From assembly GCA_002480735.1 (NCBI GenBank), contig DLCS01000140.1, forward strand, positions 1 through 20,699: a stretch of 20,699 nt of DNA. Reading direction: 5' to 3'. Positions 8,920 through 16,159 of the stretch are shown here, in pieces; position 1 is the stretch's first letter; every line of letters begins with the position of its first letter. The position numbers and the translations under genes are program-made. Under the pieces are notes generated by a model. It ran no database searches and had not been told where the DNA came from. It saw nothing but the letters and a program-made list of their open reading frames with translations. Source of the stretch: Bacillaceae bacterium UBA7792. Its GTDB lineage: Bacteria; Bacillota; Bacilli; Bacillales; Cytobacillaceae.

Positions 8920-9843
8920 TTATTCTTTTTTACCTGCCAATGTCTCGTATGCAGCGTCGTCTGGAGCATCTCCATTTGGCCAGTCATGGATCTTATCAGG
9001 AAAATCTGGTCTGGCCATCGAATTGATGTAAGCTGCGATATTCAAAGCTTCTTCGTCTGTAAAAGAGCCTTTTTCATATCCACCCATTGGTGCAGCCGGC
9101 ATGAAGGCTTGAATAAAACCAGCAGCCGTCCTCACTCTTGCCATACCTGCTCCAATATTATAGGAATTATCTCCCCATAGAGCAATCCCCGTAGAACCGC
9201 CGGAGCCATCCTCCCCGTGACAAGCAATACATGATTTTTTATAGAGCTCTTCTCCTTCTTTAATATTCAGATTAGTAATATCCCCTTCTACCTTTTTTAA
9301 CTTTGCCCAATCTCTTCCATCAATATCATCTGGTACATTCTTGGATATGAAAGTATAATAGGCAACCATTGCTTTCATTTCCTCGCCGTCTTTTGGCAGT
9401 GGCTTTCCATTCATACTTCTTTTAAAGCATCCGTTGATTCGATCCTCTATCGATACTTCCTTCCCAGCTCTTGGGTTATATTGTGGGTATGTCTTGGAAA
9501 TACCGATTAAATCAAGGGCCTCCCCTGTTCCACCATCTGCATGACAGCTAGCACAACTTAATGTATTTCCTACATAATCGTCCAATGCTGTTGCCGTTTC
9601 ATTATGAAATTTTTGTCCCAGCTTAATTAATTCTCCTTCTTCCCCATCTGGGATCTCATCCATACTTGGTGCAGGGTATGGATGTAGCGGGTCTTTCTCC
9701 CCCACTTGATCCTTTTTGGTTTCTAACTCTTTTTGTGCAGTCACCGTACTTTTGTCCGTATCAATCACAAAGAACAGAATTGAAAATCCAGCTACCATGG
9801 TTAATACAATAGCGGCGATTGATGATACTAGTAATTTATTCAT
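8920..9843 (-). CDS. TsdA-like diheme cytochrome c, membrane-anchored
   Basis: 307 aa. An N-terminal uncleaved-looking membrane anchor (about 5-27) is followed by two cytochrome c domains with heme sites CASCH (97-101) and CIACH (205-209). Between them is RINGCFKRSMNGKPLP, in which Cys139 occupies the position of the distal heme-1 cysteine ligand characteristic of TsdA (thiosulfate dehydrogenase/tetrathionate reductase) and related SoxA-type cytochromes. Met248 in AFMPAAP is a likely distal ligand of heme 2. TsdA enzymes interconvert two thiosulfate and one tetrathionate, in a direction set by redox partners. As last gene of the Mo-reductase operon, 30 bases after the chaperone gene, it could be a second enzyme or an electron carrier for the complex. 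Start ATG with GGAGTGG upstream. Family assignment is from motifs; activity is inferred. Confidence 0.85.
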   Translation of the reverse strand: MNKLLVSSIAAIVLTMVAGFSILFFVIDTDKSTVTAQKELETKKDQVGEKDPLHPYPAPSMDEIPDGEEGELIKLGQKFHNETATALDDYVGNTLSCASCHADGGTGEALDLIGISKTYPQYNPRAGKEVSIEDRINGCFKRSMNGKPLPKDGEEMKAMVAYYTFISKNVPDDIDGRDWAKLKKVEGDITNLNIKEGEELYKKSCIACHGEDGSGGSTGIALWGDNSYNIGAGMARVRTAAGFIQAFMPAAPMGGYEKGSFTDEEALNIAAYINSMARPDFPDKIHDWPNGDAPDDAAYETLAGKKE

Positions 9844-9873
9844 ATCAAACCCACTCCGTTTTTCTAGAATTAT

Positions 9874-10458
9874 TTAAATAGATAGTTCCTTCATGACATC
9901 TACATAAAAGGGGAGGAACTGTTCAAAAAATGGATTCTGCATTCTTGTTGATCCTAAGTGCTTCATCCCCACACTGACAGGAATAATGTACTTTTTTACA
10001 ATTTCCCTCTCTAAACTTGTTAGTTGGTCAAACAGCTCTCGATCCTCAAGCTCTGCAGCCTTGATTTTCTCCTGCAAAACAGCTGCCAAAAATGTGGTCA
10101 AGCAACCGATATGATCCGGATAGAGATCCTGCTGCAAAGGAAAATAGAATCCAAGTCTTTCGTACATTCCTATGAGACAAAGAAGATTTCTCTTTCCCTC
10201 CTCTCCCCCATCCTTCTTAATTGTGTAGGAAGAGTAATAAGGGGAGACAAAATAGTCTCCTGGAATATTAAAATAGTTCTCATGCCATAGAGTTACATCT
10301 TCCCGTTCATAGTGGCTATGAAATTGAAAATGCTCCTTCATTTCTTCAGTCAACTGCGCAAAAATTTCCTCATAGCGATCCCAATCACCTAGCCAAACGC
10401 TTGCAAGGATATTCGTTAATGCTAACTGACCGTATAGCTGTTCATTGGTTTCTATCAT
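9874..10458 (-). CDS. TorD/DmsD-like maturation chaperone for the Mo-oxidoreductase
   Basis: 194-aa, helix-rich, soluble, Cys-poor protein with the layout of the TorD/DmsD/NarJ redox-enzyme maturation chaperones. These bind the Tat signal of a molybdoenzyme and hold it for cofactor insertion and proofreading. Recognisable pieces are FNIPGDYFVSPYYSSY (63-78) and the conserved YPDHIGCLTTFLAAVL block (113-128, with Asp115-His116). It starts with AAAGGTGA 6 bases upstream, 16 bases after the catalytic subunit's stop, so it is cotranscribed. Its obvious client is the adjacent Tat-exported catalytic subunit. Confidence 0.85.
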   Translation of the reverse strand: MIETNEQLYGQLALTNILASVWLGDWDRYEEIFAQLTEEMKEHFQFHSHYEREDVTLWHENYFNIPGDYFVSPYYSSYTIKKDGGEEGKRNLLCLIGMYERLGFYFPLQQDLYPDHIGCLTTFLAAVLQEKIKAAELEDRELFDQLTSLEREIVKKYIIPVSVGMKHLGSTRMQNPFFEQFLPFYVDVMKELSI

Positions 10459-10474
10459 TTAAATCACCTTTTTG

Positions 10475-13400
10475 CTAGATTTTTTTAATATCGACGAATA
10501 CATCCTGTTGTGCCGGACCACCAATTAGAAGATCTGCAAGATACCCTTCAAAATAGCTGTCATCCTTATCTGCTAAAGCATTGACGGAAAAGCCCTGCCC
10601 TCTCCCCCGCGCATAGCCGGATTCTTCATGCATCGGTACATTAATTTCAAATGGCAAATGACCATATCGCTCTGCAGGCTTCATTACCTTTCCATCAATC
10701 TTTTCCTTCGTTGAACCATAGGCAAAATGTCCGAAGCTAAAATTCGCCCCCACAACACCTGGCTTAATTCCTGGAGTCACAAGAACCCTTGCTTTTTCCT
10801 TAGCACTCGTTGATTTGATATACACTTCATCCCCAGTCACAATTCCTTTTTCCTTTGCATCAACTGGATTCACCCATAAATAGTTTTCATCTCTTATCTC
10901 TCGAAGCCAAGCATTTCCTTCCGTTCGATGCGTACCCATGTTTCTCGATTTCCAATTTATAAATTGCAATGGCTTTGTTGGCTTGTACACTTCTCCATTG
11001 TATTTCCTAATTTCATCAGCAATTGGAACTCCCTCAAAGAACTTTCCGGTATAAGCACTTTTGAAACCTGCTGCCTTCTCATCATAGAAGTGAACCAGAT
11101 TTGCCCACTGATATTTAATATGTGGACCAACATGCTCATCTCCTTGTGGCTCATATCTACCACCACGATTTAATACATAGACGACCTTTTTCCATTCCTC
11201 TGGCTTTACAGCATTTTGCAGTGTACTTATATCGAAAAATTTGCCCAATGCATTCTTCCTTGCTTTTTCAAAAATGGCTAGCTCCTCCGCATCAGCATCC
11301 TTCACCGGCTTCTTCCCATCAAAGGCAATATTGGCTACCATCTTCAAATAATAATCTTCTGGACAATGACAGGAAGAACCATCCGTAAAGGCTTGATCAC
11401 CAACACCCGGAAGCCCCATTCCTTTGAGTAAATCAATATACACTTGCTCAGTCGGTCTCGCGTCCGGCACAATTCGTGTTACTGGCTGAATAATACTTGC
11501 AAACTTGTATTTGATAATCGGGAAAATAGATTCGGTATTCCAGCTCTCCAAATAAGATAGGTCTGGAAGAATAAAGTCTGCATATTTACTAGATTCACCG
11601 ATCACAATATCCGAAGAAACAACGAGTTCTACCACCTTCGGATCCTTTAAAAATTTCTCCTGCATGTCAGAGCGTGGTCCAGACATGATTGGTGACGTAC
11701 GGTTCATGATGATTGCTCGAATTTTATATGGATACCCTTCTGCCGAGCTAGGTAATACATCATTAATCAGTTTATTCCCTAACGGGTACCAAGGCCGTTT
11801 GGCAGGATAGCCATCTTTAGCAAAAAGGGTTGTCTTTTCATAAGGTGTTTTGTGCCGTGTAACAGGGATCCCCCATGCTTTGTTGGCATTAGGTACCCCC
11901 ATGAGATCGTAACGACCCTCCGTATTTTTGAATTTTGCACCAAGCGCTGTATCTCCACCTGCCCAATCGTGGTTGCCAACCAAATGATTGAGAAGATTTA
12001 TTGCTCGCCCGCTATAGTACCCATTTGTGTGCATGGCTGGACCCCGGTAAGCATGAATGCCAACCTTTTTTCCATGTGAAGTGAATTCCTTAGCAATTTG
12101 AACGATTTGCTCGATAGGAACTTCACACATCGTTGAATATTCCTCCAGCGTTTTCTCCATTACTTTTTCTTTAAAAATGGTAAAAGTCGATTTAACCTTA
12201 ATTCCATTGATAACTGTATCCACCTCAAGGTCCCCATTGCTTGCTTTTGCATGGATCACCGGGTTGCCATTTTCAAGGACAACAAATTCTTCCTCTCCTA
12301 GACCTAAATCCTTTGCTCGAAGGAATGGTCTCTTCTTATCACCCACATTGACAAGATATGTGGCATCACTCCATGTTGGTTCATTATCAACATGAGCTGC
12401 TTCCTCATTTGGATTTCGCAAATACATCTCATCGTAGCGCCCATTTTCGATAATCCAACGGCATAGGGCCATGGCAAGTGCACCGTCCCCACCAGGCTTG
12501 ACAGGGACCCACATATGGGCCTTTTCAGCAGTTTTGCTATAGCGAGGGTCAATCACAACCATCTTCATTCCACGATCAATTGCGTTAGTAATTTGCGGAG
12601 CAAATGTCGTCGGACCACGGTTGGCTGTTAATGGATTGGTCCCCCACACTAGGACATACTCAGCCTTTTCATAGTCTGGAATCATCCGTTTTTTCTGCTT
12701 TGTTGAATCAAAAGAGCGGACATTTCCCATAACACTCGTGATTCCACAATAACCTCCATGATCGTAGAAGCTAGCCGTTCCAATACTATTATTCGCCAGA
12801 CGTTCGATGAAGTCTCTGCGATGACCAGCCATGATTGCGATTTGGTTAGCCTTCGGACCTAAGTCTGGATGGTCAGTATTAATCAACACATCCTTATATT
12901 TATTGTCGAAGGCCGATTTTTCCATTTCACCAGCCTTCACCTTTTCCCAATCAGCCATTACCGCTTCCTCTGGTGCATATGCCCAAATTTCTTTCAAACC
13001 AGGTGTTTTCAAATCCTTGCTACCTTCGAGAATCTCCTTGTAAGCCTCTTCCCACGTAACCGTCTTCCAGACTCCGCTTCCTCTTTCCCCTACGCGCTTG
13101 AGCGGATGCTGAATCCTGAAGGCATCATAGGAGGTTTGAATTCCAGCCTGCCCCTTCAAACAGGTTCGAGCCCCCCGGAAGCCCCTTCCACCTTTGGCGA
13201 CATCGCCCGTTCCTTTAATCGCCTCTTTGAGAGGTGTCTCATAATTGATGTGTCCGTACGGTACCATCCCGAGCGGACTATATTGATTTCCTGAAATTTT
13301 GCGGACGATCGATGAATAAGCTCCACCAGCACTTCCAGCTACCATGACCGCCTTAATCGTACAGGTAGAATTACATTGCTGACAGGCAGTGAAGATGACA

Positions 13401-13573
13401 TTCTCAGCCGAGTAATCCTGATACTCTGTCCCAACCCCATGCAGCTCATCTTCCCATACGCCATTTATCACCTGCTTAACTGGACCAATGAAGGCAGGCC
13501 CTACTACGGCAACCGCTCCAATCGTTCCTAACGCCTTCAAAAAACCTCTGCGATTCAACTTATCCTTACTCAT
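10475..13573 (-). CDS. Tat-exported molybdopterin oxidoreductase catalytic subunit (TtrA/SrdA-like)
   Basis: 1032-aa member of the DMSO-reductase superfamily. A twin-arginine signal (NRRGFLKALG, residues 7-16, then a hydrophobic run) sends it across the membrane folded. A [4Fe-4S] site follows: Cys64, Cys67, Cys71 and Cys138 (CLKG). DHGGYCGITS places Cys276 as the probable Mo ligand, and VLVWGTNPLTANRGP and the C-terminal ANFSFGHFAYGS region fit bis-MGD binding. Its length matches tetrathionate reductase TtrA and the TtrA-like Bacillus selenate reductase SrdA rather than the shorter PsrA/PhsA enzymes (about 750 aa). The ATG overlaps the anchor gene by 8 bases. Substrate is undetermined: tetrathionate, selenate or another oxyanion. 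The frame is intact. Confidence 0.92.
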   Translation of the reverse strand: MSKDKLNRRGFLKALGTIGAVAVVGPAFIGPVKQVINGVWEDELHGVGTEYQDYSAENVIFTACQQCNSTCTIKAVMVAGSAGGAYSSIVRKISGNQYSPLGMVPYGHINYETPLKEAIKGTGDVAKGGRGFRGARTCLKGQAGIQTSYDAFRIQHPLKRVGERGSGVWKTVTWEEAYKEILEGSKDLKTPGLKEIWAYAPEEAVMADWEKVKAGEMEKSAFDNKYKDVLINTDHPDLGPKANQIAIMAGHRRDFIERLANNSIGTASFYDHGGYCGITSVMGNVRSFDSTKQKKRMIPDYEKAEYVLVWGTNPLTANRGPTTFAPQITNAIDRGMKMVVIDPRYSKTAEKAHMWVPVKPGGDGALAMALCRWIIENGRYDEMYLRNPNEEAAHVDNEPTWSDATYLVNVGDKKRPFLRAKDLGLGEEEFVVLENGNPVIHAKASNGDLEVDTVINGIKVKSTFTIFKEKVMEKTLEEYSTMCEVPIEQIVQIAKEFTSHGKKVGIHAYRGPAMHTNGYYSGRAINLLNHLVGNHDWAGGDTALGAKFKNTEGRYDLMGVPNANKAWGIPVTRHKTPYEKTTLFAKDGYPAKRPWYPLGNKLINDVLPSSAEGYPYKIRAIIMNRTSPIMSGPRSDMQEKFLKDPKVVELVVSSDIVIGESSKYADFILPDLSYLESWNTESIFPIIKYKFASIIQPVTRIVPDARPTEQVYIDLLKGMGLPGVGDQAFTDGSSCHCPEDYYLKMVANIAFDGKKPVKDADAEELAIFEKARKNALGKFFDISTLQNAVKPEEWKKVVYVLNRGGRYEPQGDEHVGPHIKYQWANLVHFYDEKAAGFKSAYTGKFFEGVPIADEIRKYNGEVYKPTKPLQFINWKSRNMGTHRTEGNAWLREIRDENYLWVNPVDAKEKGIVTGDEVYIKSTSAKEKARVLVTPGIKPGVVGANFSFGHFAYGSTKEKIDGKVMKPAERYGHLPFEINVPMHEESGYARGRGQGFSVNALADKDDSYFEGYLADLLIGGPAQQDVFVDIKKI

Positions 13574-14852
13574 GTTCTTTCACTCCATTTTCCTCGGTAT
13601 CAAGCTCATCTATCGGCAATAGCTTCTCACCCAGCGTATACATGATTAAGCATAGAGCGAGAAGACCAAACGTCGTTAACCACTCTGAAAGGTTCATACT
13701 GTAATGACCATAGGGCATCCCTTCTAGCTTTGGCATGATTAATGTTGGAATGACCATATTAAAGCGAACACCGACGACCCCTATGAGAACAATGATCGAT
13801 GAGGCAAGTACCCAATTAATCGATTCCTTTGTTTTCTTAATCACTAATAGAATTAAAGGAATGACTAAGGCAAATCCCATTTGCAATATCCAGAACGTCC
13901 AAGAATAGGAGCTTGTCATAATTAATTTGATTGTTCCCATTTCTTCATGCTCAAGGCCGTAAAAACCAACTAAAAACTCATACCAAACCATGATAATTTC
14001 AATTCCTAGAAATAAAGCGAGCATGCTTCCGAGCGAGCGAACCATCGAACGATCAATTTCTTCCTTTTTGACCTTGCACTTTATCACATAGATAGCGATC
14101 GATAATGCTGTACCTGAGACAAGAGCTGAAACGATGAAGATTAATGGAAACAGCGCTGAATTTAAATAGGGCTGTGCCTTGGCAACGGCAAAAATAGAAC
14201 CTGTACCACCATGAACCCCTAAAATGGCAAGGGGGATACCGATAATTCCTAATACTTTCATCAGCTTTTTATCATGCTTATGATCCTCGTCAGTAAATTC
14301 CTTCTTCTTAAACACCAACAATTTGGCAATCTTGCCTTTAAAACTGTCAGTTTGAGATAGTGTGACAAGATCACTTCTCATCGCAAAATATAATTCTACT
14401 AATAGTAAGATGAGATAAACGATATAGAAGTGTATTTCCCATGCCATCGTACTGGTCACATTCCAGTAAATAACGGCATTCATAATATGGTCTGGACGCC
14501 CGATATCCAATGAGATAAATAGAATTCCTGTCATCATACAGATGATGGCGGATAACAAGGCAGCTCTACCAATCTTTTCAAATTTATCCATCCCAAACCC
14601 ATATATAAGAGTAGATAGAAGGAAGGAACCTGCACTTAAACCAATAAAATAAATATAAAAGGCAACCCAGCCGCCCCAAGGCACTTGATTTGAAAGGTTG
14701 GTAGATGACATCCCTTCCATGAAGTAACCAGTGATGATGGAGTACACTCCGACCACAAGGACAGCAAGTAAAATTGCCCAATATAATTTTTCAAGGAGAC
14801 TTCCTCTCCTTTGTGCAACCAAATCTCGGTTAACATTCGCATTTGTACTCAT
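13566..14852 (-). CDS. NrfD/PsrC-family membrane anchor subunit (TtrC/SrdC-like)
   Basis: 428-aa polytopic protein with about nine to ten hydrophobic helices (first at about 22-44, last at about 390-412) and the NrfD hallmarks VPWGGWVAFYIYFIGLSAGS and LDIGRPDH. In this family the subunit oxidises menaquinol and passes electrons to the four-cluster ferredoxin subunit. The start is ATG 14852 (MSTNANVN), with AAGGAG eight bases upstream (14861-14866). A GTG at 14861 lies inside that ribosome binding site and is rejected. It sits 30 bases after the ferredoxin gene and overlaps the catalytic gene by 8 bases. It anchors the complex on the outer face of the membrane. Confidence 0.92.
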   Translation of the reverse strand: MSTNANVNRDLVAQRRGSLLEKLYWAILLAVLVVGVYSIITGYFMEGMSSTNLSNQVPWGGWVAFYIYFIGLSAGSFLLSTLIYGFGMDKFEKIGRAALLSAIICMMTGILFISLDIGRPDHIMNAVIYWNVTSTMAWEIHFYIVYLILLLVELYFAMRSDLVTLSQTDSFKGKIAKLLVFKKKEFTDEDHKHDKKLMKVLGIIGIPLAILGVHGGTGSIFAVAKAQPYLNSALFPLIFIVSALVSGTALSIAIYVIKCKVKKEEIDRSMVRSLGSMLALFLGIEIIMVWYEFLVGFYGLEHEEMGTIKLIMTSSYSWTFWILQMGFALVIPLILLVIKKTKESINWVLASSIIVLIGVVGVRFNMVIPTLIMPKLEGMPYGHYSMNLSEWLTTFGLLALCLIMYTLGEKLLPIDELDTEENGVKEHE

Positions 14853-14882
14853 TTTCTCCACTCCTTATCTAAGCATGAGCAT

Positions 14883-15782
14883 TTATCTTAGGTATACGAC
14901 CCGGGGCTCAGTTCCTAGTTCTTCCTTCAATCTGAATGCGCGAGGACTTGCCGCTAATTTCGACACGACACTATTTGGATCATTCATGTCGCCAAAATAT
15001 CTAGCGTCACCAATACAGGTTTCCACACATGCCGGCTCTTCTCCACGCTGGAGTCGGTGATAACAGAAATTACATTTTCTAACCGTTTCTTCCGGTACCG
15101 CTCCTTTCTTCCTCTTGCCCCGAGCCATCCCATACTCAGGACTGGTGACATCGTTGTATCCCATCATTTCTTCCTCATAGCTATTTCCAAAGTCATAGGA
15201 ACGTGCACCATAAGGACAAGCGACCATACAATAGCGGCAGCCAATACAGCGATCATTGTCGATGACCACAATGCCATCCTTCATCTTATAAGTTGCCCTT
15301 GTAGGACAAACTTGCACACAAGGCGGTTTGTCACATTGCATACAAGGGCGAGGCAAATTGGTAACTGAGATATTAGGAAAGTCGCCTTTAATCGTTTCTA
15401 GCACGACATTATAGGACATTCCTGGTGGGGTTCGATTCTCTGCTTTACAGGAAACTGTACAAGTATCGCAACCGACACACTTCTTCAAATCGATGACCAT
15501 TCCCCATCTCGGTCCTGATTCAGAAGAATTTGTTGGGTTGGGTGCTTCGGCACTGGCGTATTGATCTCCAAACTCCCTCAACAGTGAAGCCGAATAGACA
15601 CGGTGAAAATCTTCAATTTTCAGCTTTCCACCAATGACCTTTCTCGCATCTCTCGCCATGTTCTTTCCTAATTCTGAATCGTATTGGCTTGTTTTTAACA
15701 CTTCGTCCGGATTGGGGACAAACCCATCCGCCAAGCTTGAATAATCTTCAGGTTCCAGTTCATTTTTTCGAAACAAAACCAT
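14883..15782 (-). CDS. Four-cluster [4Fe-4S] ferredoxin subunit (TtrB/SrdB-like)
   Basis: 299-aa electron-transfer subunit with sixteen cluster cysteines in four groups: 102/105/108/112, 147/150/155/159, 179/182/185/189 and 237/240/252/256. This is the DmsB/PsrB/TtrB pattern. It would pass electrons from the NrfD anchor to the Mo subunit. The N-terminus (MVLFRKNELEPEDYSS) has no Tat or Sec signal, so it probably crosses the membrane bound to the Tat-signalled catalytic subunit. An N-terminal extension of about 90 residues precedes the first cluster. Start: AAAGGAG with an 8-base spacer, 15 bases after tatA. First enzyme subunit of the B-C-A operon. Confidence 0.93.
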   Translation of the reverse strand: MVLFRKNELEPEDYSSLADGFVPNPDEVLKTSQYDSELGKNMARDARKVIGGKLKIEDFHRVYSASLLREFGDQYASAEAPNPTNSSESGPRWGMVIDLKKCVGCDTCTVSCKAENRTPPGMSYNVVLETIKGDFPNISVTNLPRPCMQCDKPPCVQVCPTRATYKMKDGIVVIDNDRCIGCRYCMVACPYGARSYDFGNSYEEEMMGYNDVTSPEYGMARGKRKKGAVPEETVRKCNFCYHRLQRGEEPACVETCIGDARYFGDMNDPNSVVSKLAASPRAFRLKEELGTEPRVVYLR

Positions 15783-15797
15783 GTTGAATGCTCCTTT

Positions 15798-16004
15798 CTA
15801 TTTGGACAGCTCCTCATTTGTTTCTTTGATTTCTTGCTTGAGATCCTCAATTCCATCGCTTGTAAGCTCACGCGCGGAATTTTTAAACTCTTTCAGTGTT
15901 TGACCAAATGCTCTTCCAATTTCAGGCAGTTTCTTCGGTCCAAAAATAATGAGTGCTAATACTAGAATTAGTATCAATCCAGGGATTCCGATATTTGATA
16001 ACAT
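15798..16004 (-). CDS. tatA: TatA-type twin-arginine translocase pore subunit
   Basis: 68 aa, [20 protein letters not shown] followed by [21 protein letters not shown]: a short N-terminal membrane helix, the FGPKKLPE hinge, an amphipathic helix and a charged tail, which is the full TatA/TatE layout. It forms the passage for folded Tat substrates, here most likely the adjacent molybdoenzyme. It is the first gene of the sigma-54 operon. No TatC is in the window, so one elsewhere must be used. A GTG three codons upstream (16013) also opens the frame but lies too close to AGAAGGA (16015-16021). The ATG at 16004 has a 10-base spacing. Confidence 0.92.
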   Translation of the reverse strand: MLSNIGIPGLILILVLALIIFGPKKLPEIGRAFGQTLKEFKNSARELTSDGIEDLKQEIKETNEELSK

Positions 16005-16014
16005 CTCATTCACA

Positions 16015-16021
16015 TCCTTCT
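16015..16021 (-). promoter_or_regulatory. Ribosome binding site that decides the tatA start
   Basis: AGAAGGA on the minus strand, one base before the GTG at 16013 and 10 bases before the ATG at 16004. The spacing favours the ATG. Confidence 0.6.
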
Positions 16022-16044
16022 ATTTGTTTATCACTTCACAAATA

Positions 16045-16060
16045 TGCAAGAAGCGTGCCA
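16045..16060 (-). promoter_or_regulatory. Sigma-54 (-24/-12) promoter of the tatA-reductase operon
   Basis: On the minus strand TGGCAC (16055-16060), GCTTC, then TTGCA (16045-16049) match the sigma-54 consensus TGGCAC-N5-TTGCW at every defined base, and a further T precedes it (TTGGCAC). The predicted start is near 16034, leaving about 30 bases of leader before the tatA ATG. The neighbouring activator carries the sigma-54-contact motif. In Bacillaceae this sigma factor is SigL. Confidence 0.93.
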
Positions 16061-16075
16061 ACTCATAAAAAGCAT

Positions 16076-16105
16076 AAAAAAACACCTAACAAGAAAGTTA
16101 GGTGT
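16076..16105 (-). terminator. Rho-independent terminator of the sensory operon
   Basis: On the minus strand ACACCTAAC, a 6-base loop, and GTTAGGTGT (16082-16105) form a 9-bp stem followed by seven T (16076-16082, sharing one base with the stem). It lies about 50 bases after the activator's stop and upstream of the sigma-54 promoter, so it insulates the reductase operon from read-through. Confidence 0.88.
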
Positions 16106-16113
16106 AAATGCAT

Positions 16114-16128
16114 TGACATTTTGTCATG
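16114..16128 (+). promoter_or_regulatory. Upstream activator site 1, TGACATTTTGTCATG
   Basis: Contains the perfect palindrome TGACA-N3-TGTCA (16114-16126), centre 16120, about 86 bases upstream of the predicted sigma-54 start. The same 15 bases recur in inverted orientation at 16145-16159. This is the usual place for an NtrC-family enhancer. Binding by the adjacent regulator is inferred. Confidence 0.75.
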
Positions 16129-16144
16129 TTTTGTCGAAGATTTT

Positions 16145-16159
16145 CATGACAAAATGTCA
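16145..16159 (-). promoter_or_regulatory. Upstream activator site 2, inverted copy of TGACATTTTGTCATG
   Basis: Palindrome TGACA-N3-TGTCA at 16147-16159, centre 16153. It is 33 bp from site 1 (close to three helical turns) and about 119 bases upstream of the predicted start. Its last three bases are the TGA stop codon of the activator gene. A lone half-site TTTTGTC lies between the two copies at 16129-16135. Confidence 0.75.

Noticed and set aside
12869..13294. 141-codon open frame on the plus strand inside the molybdoenzyme gene
   Set aside because: Shadow of the real minus-strand gene: no ribosome binding site and no recognisable protein features, while the antisense frame is a clear conserved enzyme.
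16031..16044. FNR/CRP-like site (TGTGAAGTGATAAA on the minus strand)
   Set aside because: Only one half matches TGTGA; the second half lacks TCACA. It lies downstream of the sigma-54 -12 element, a poor place for an activator.
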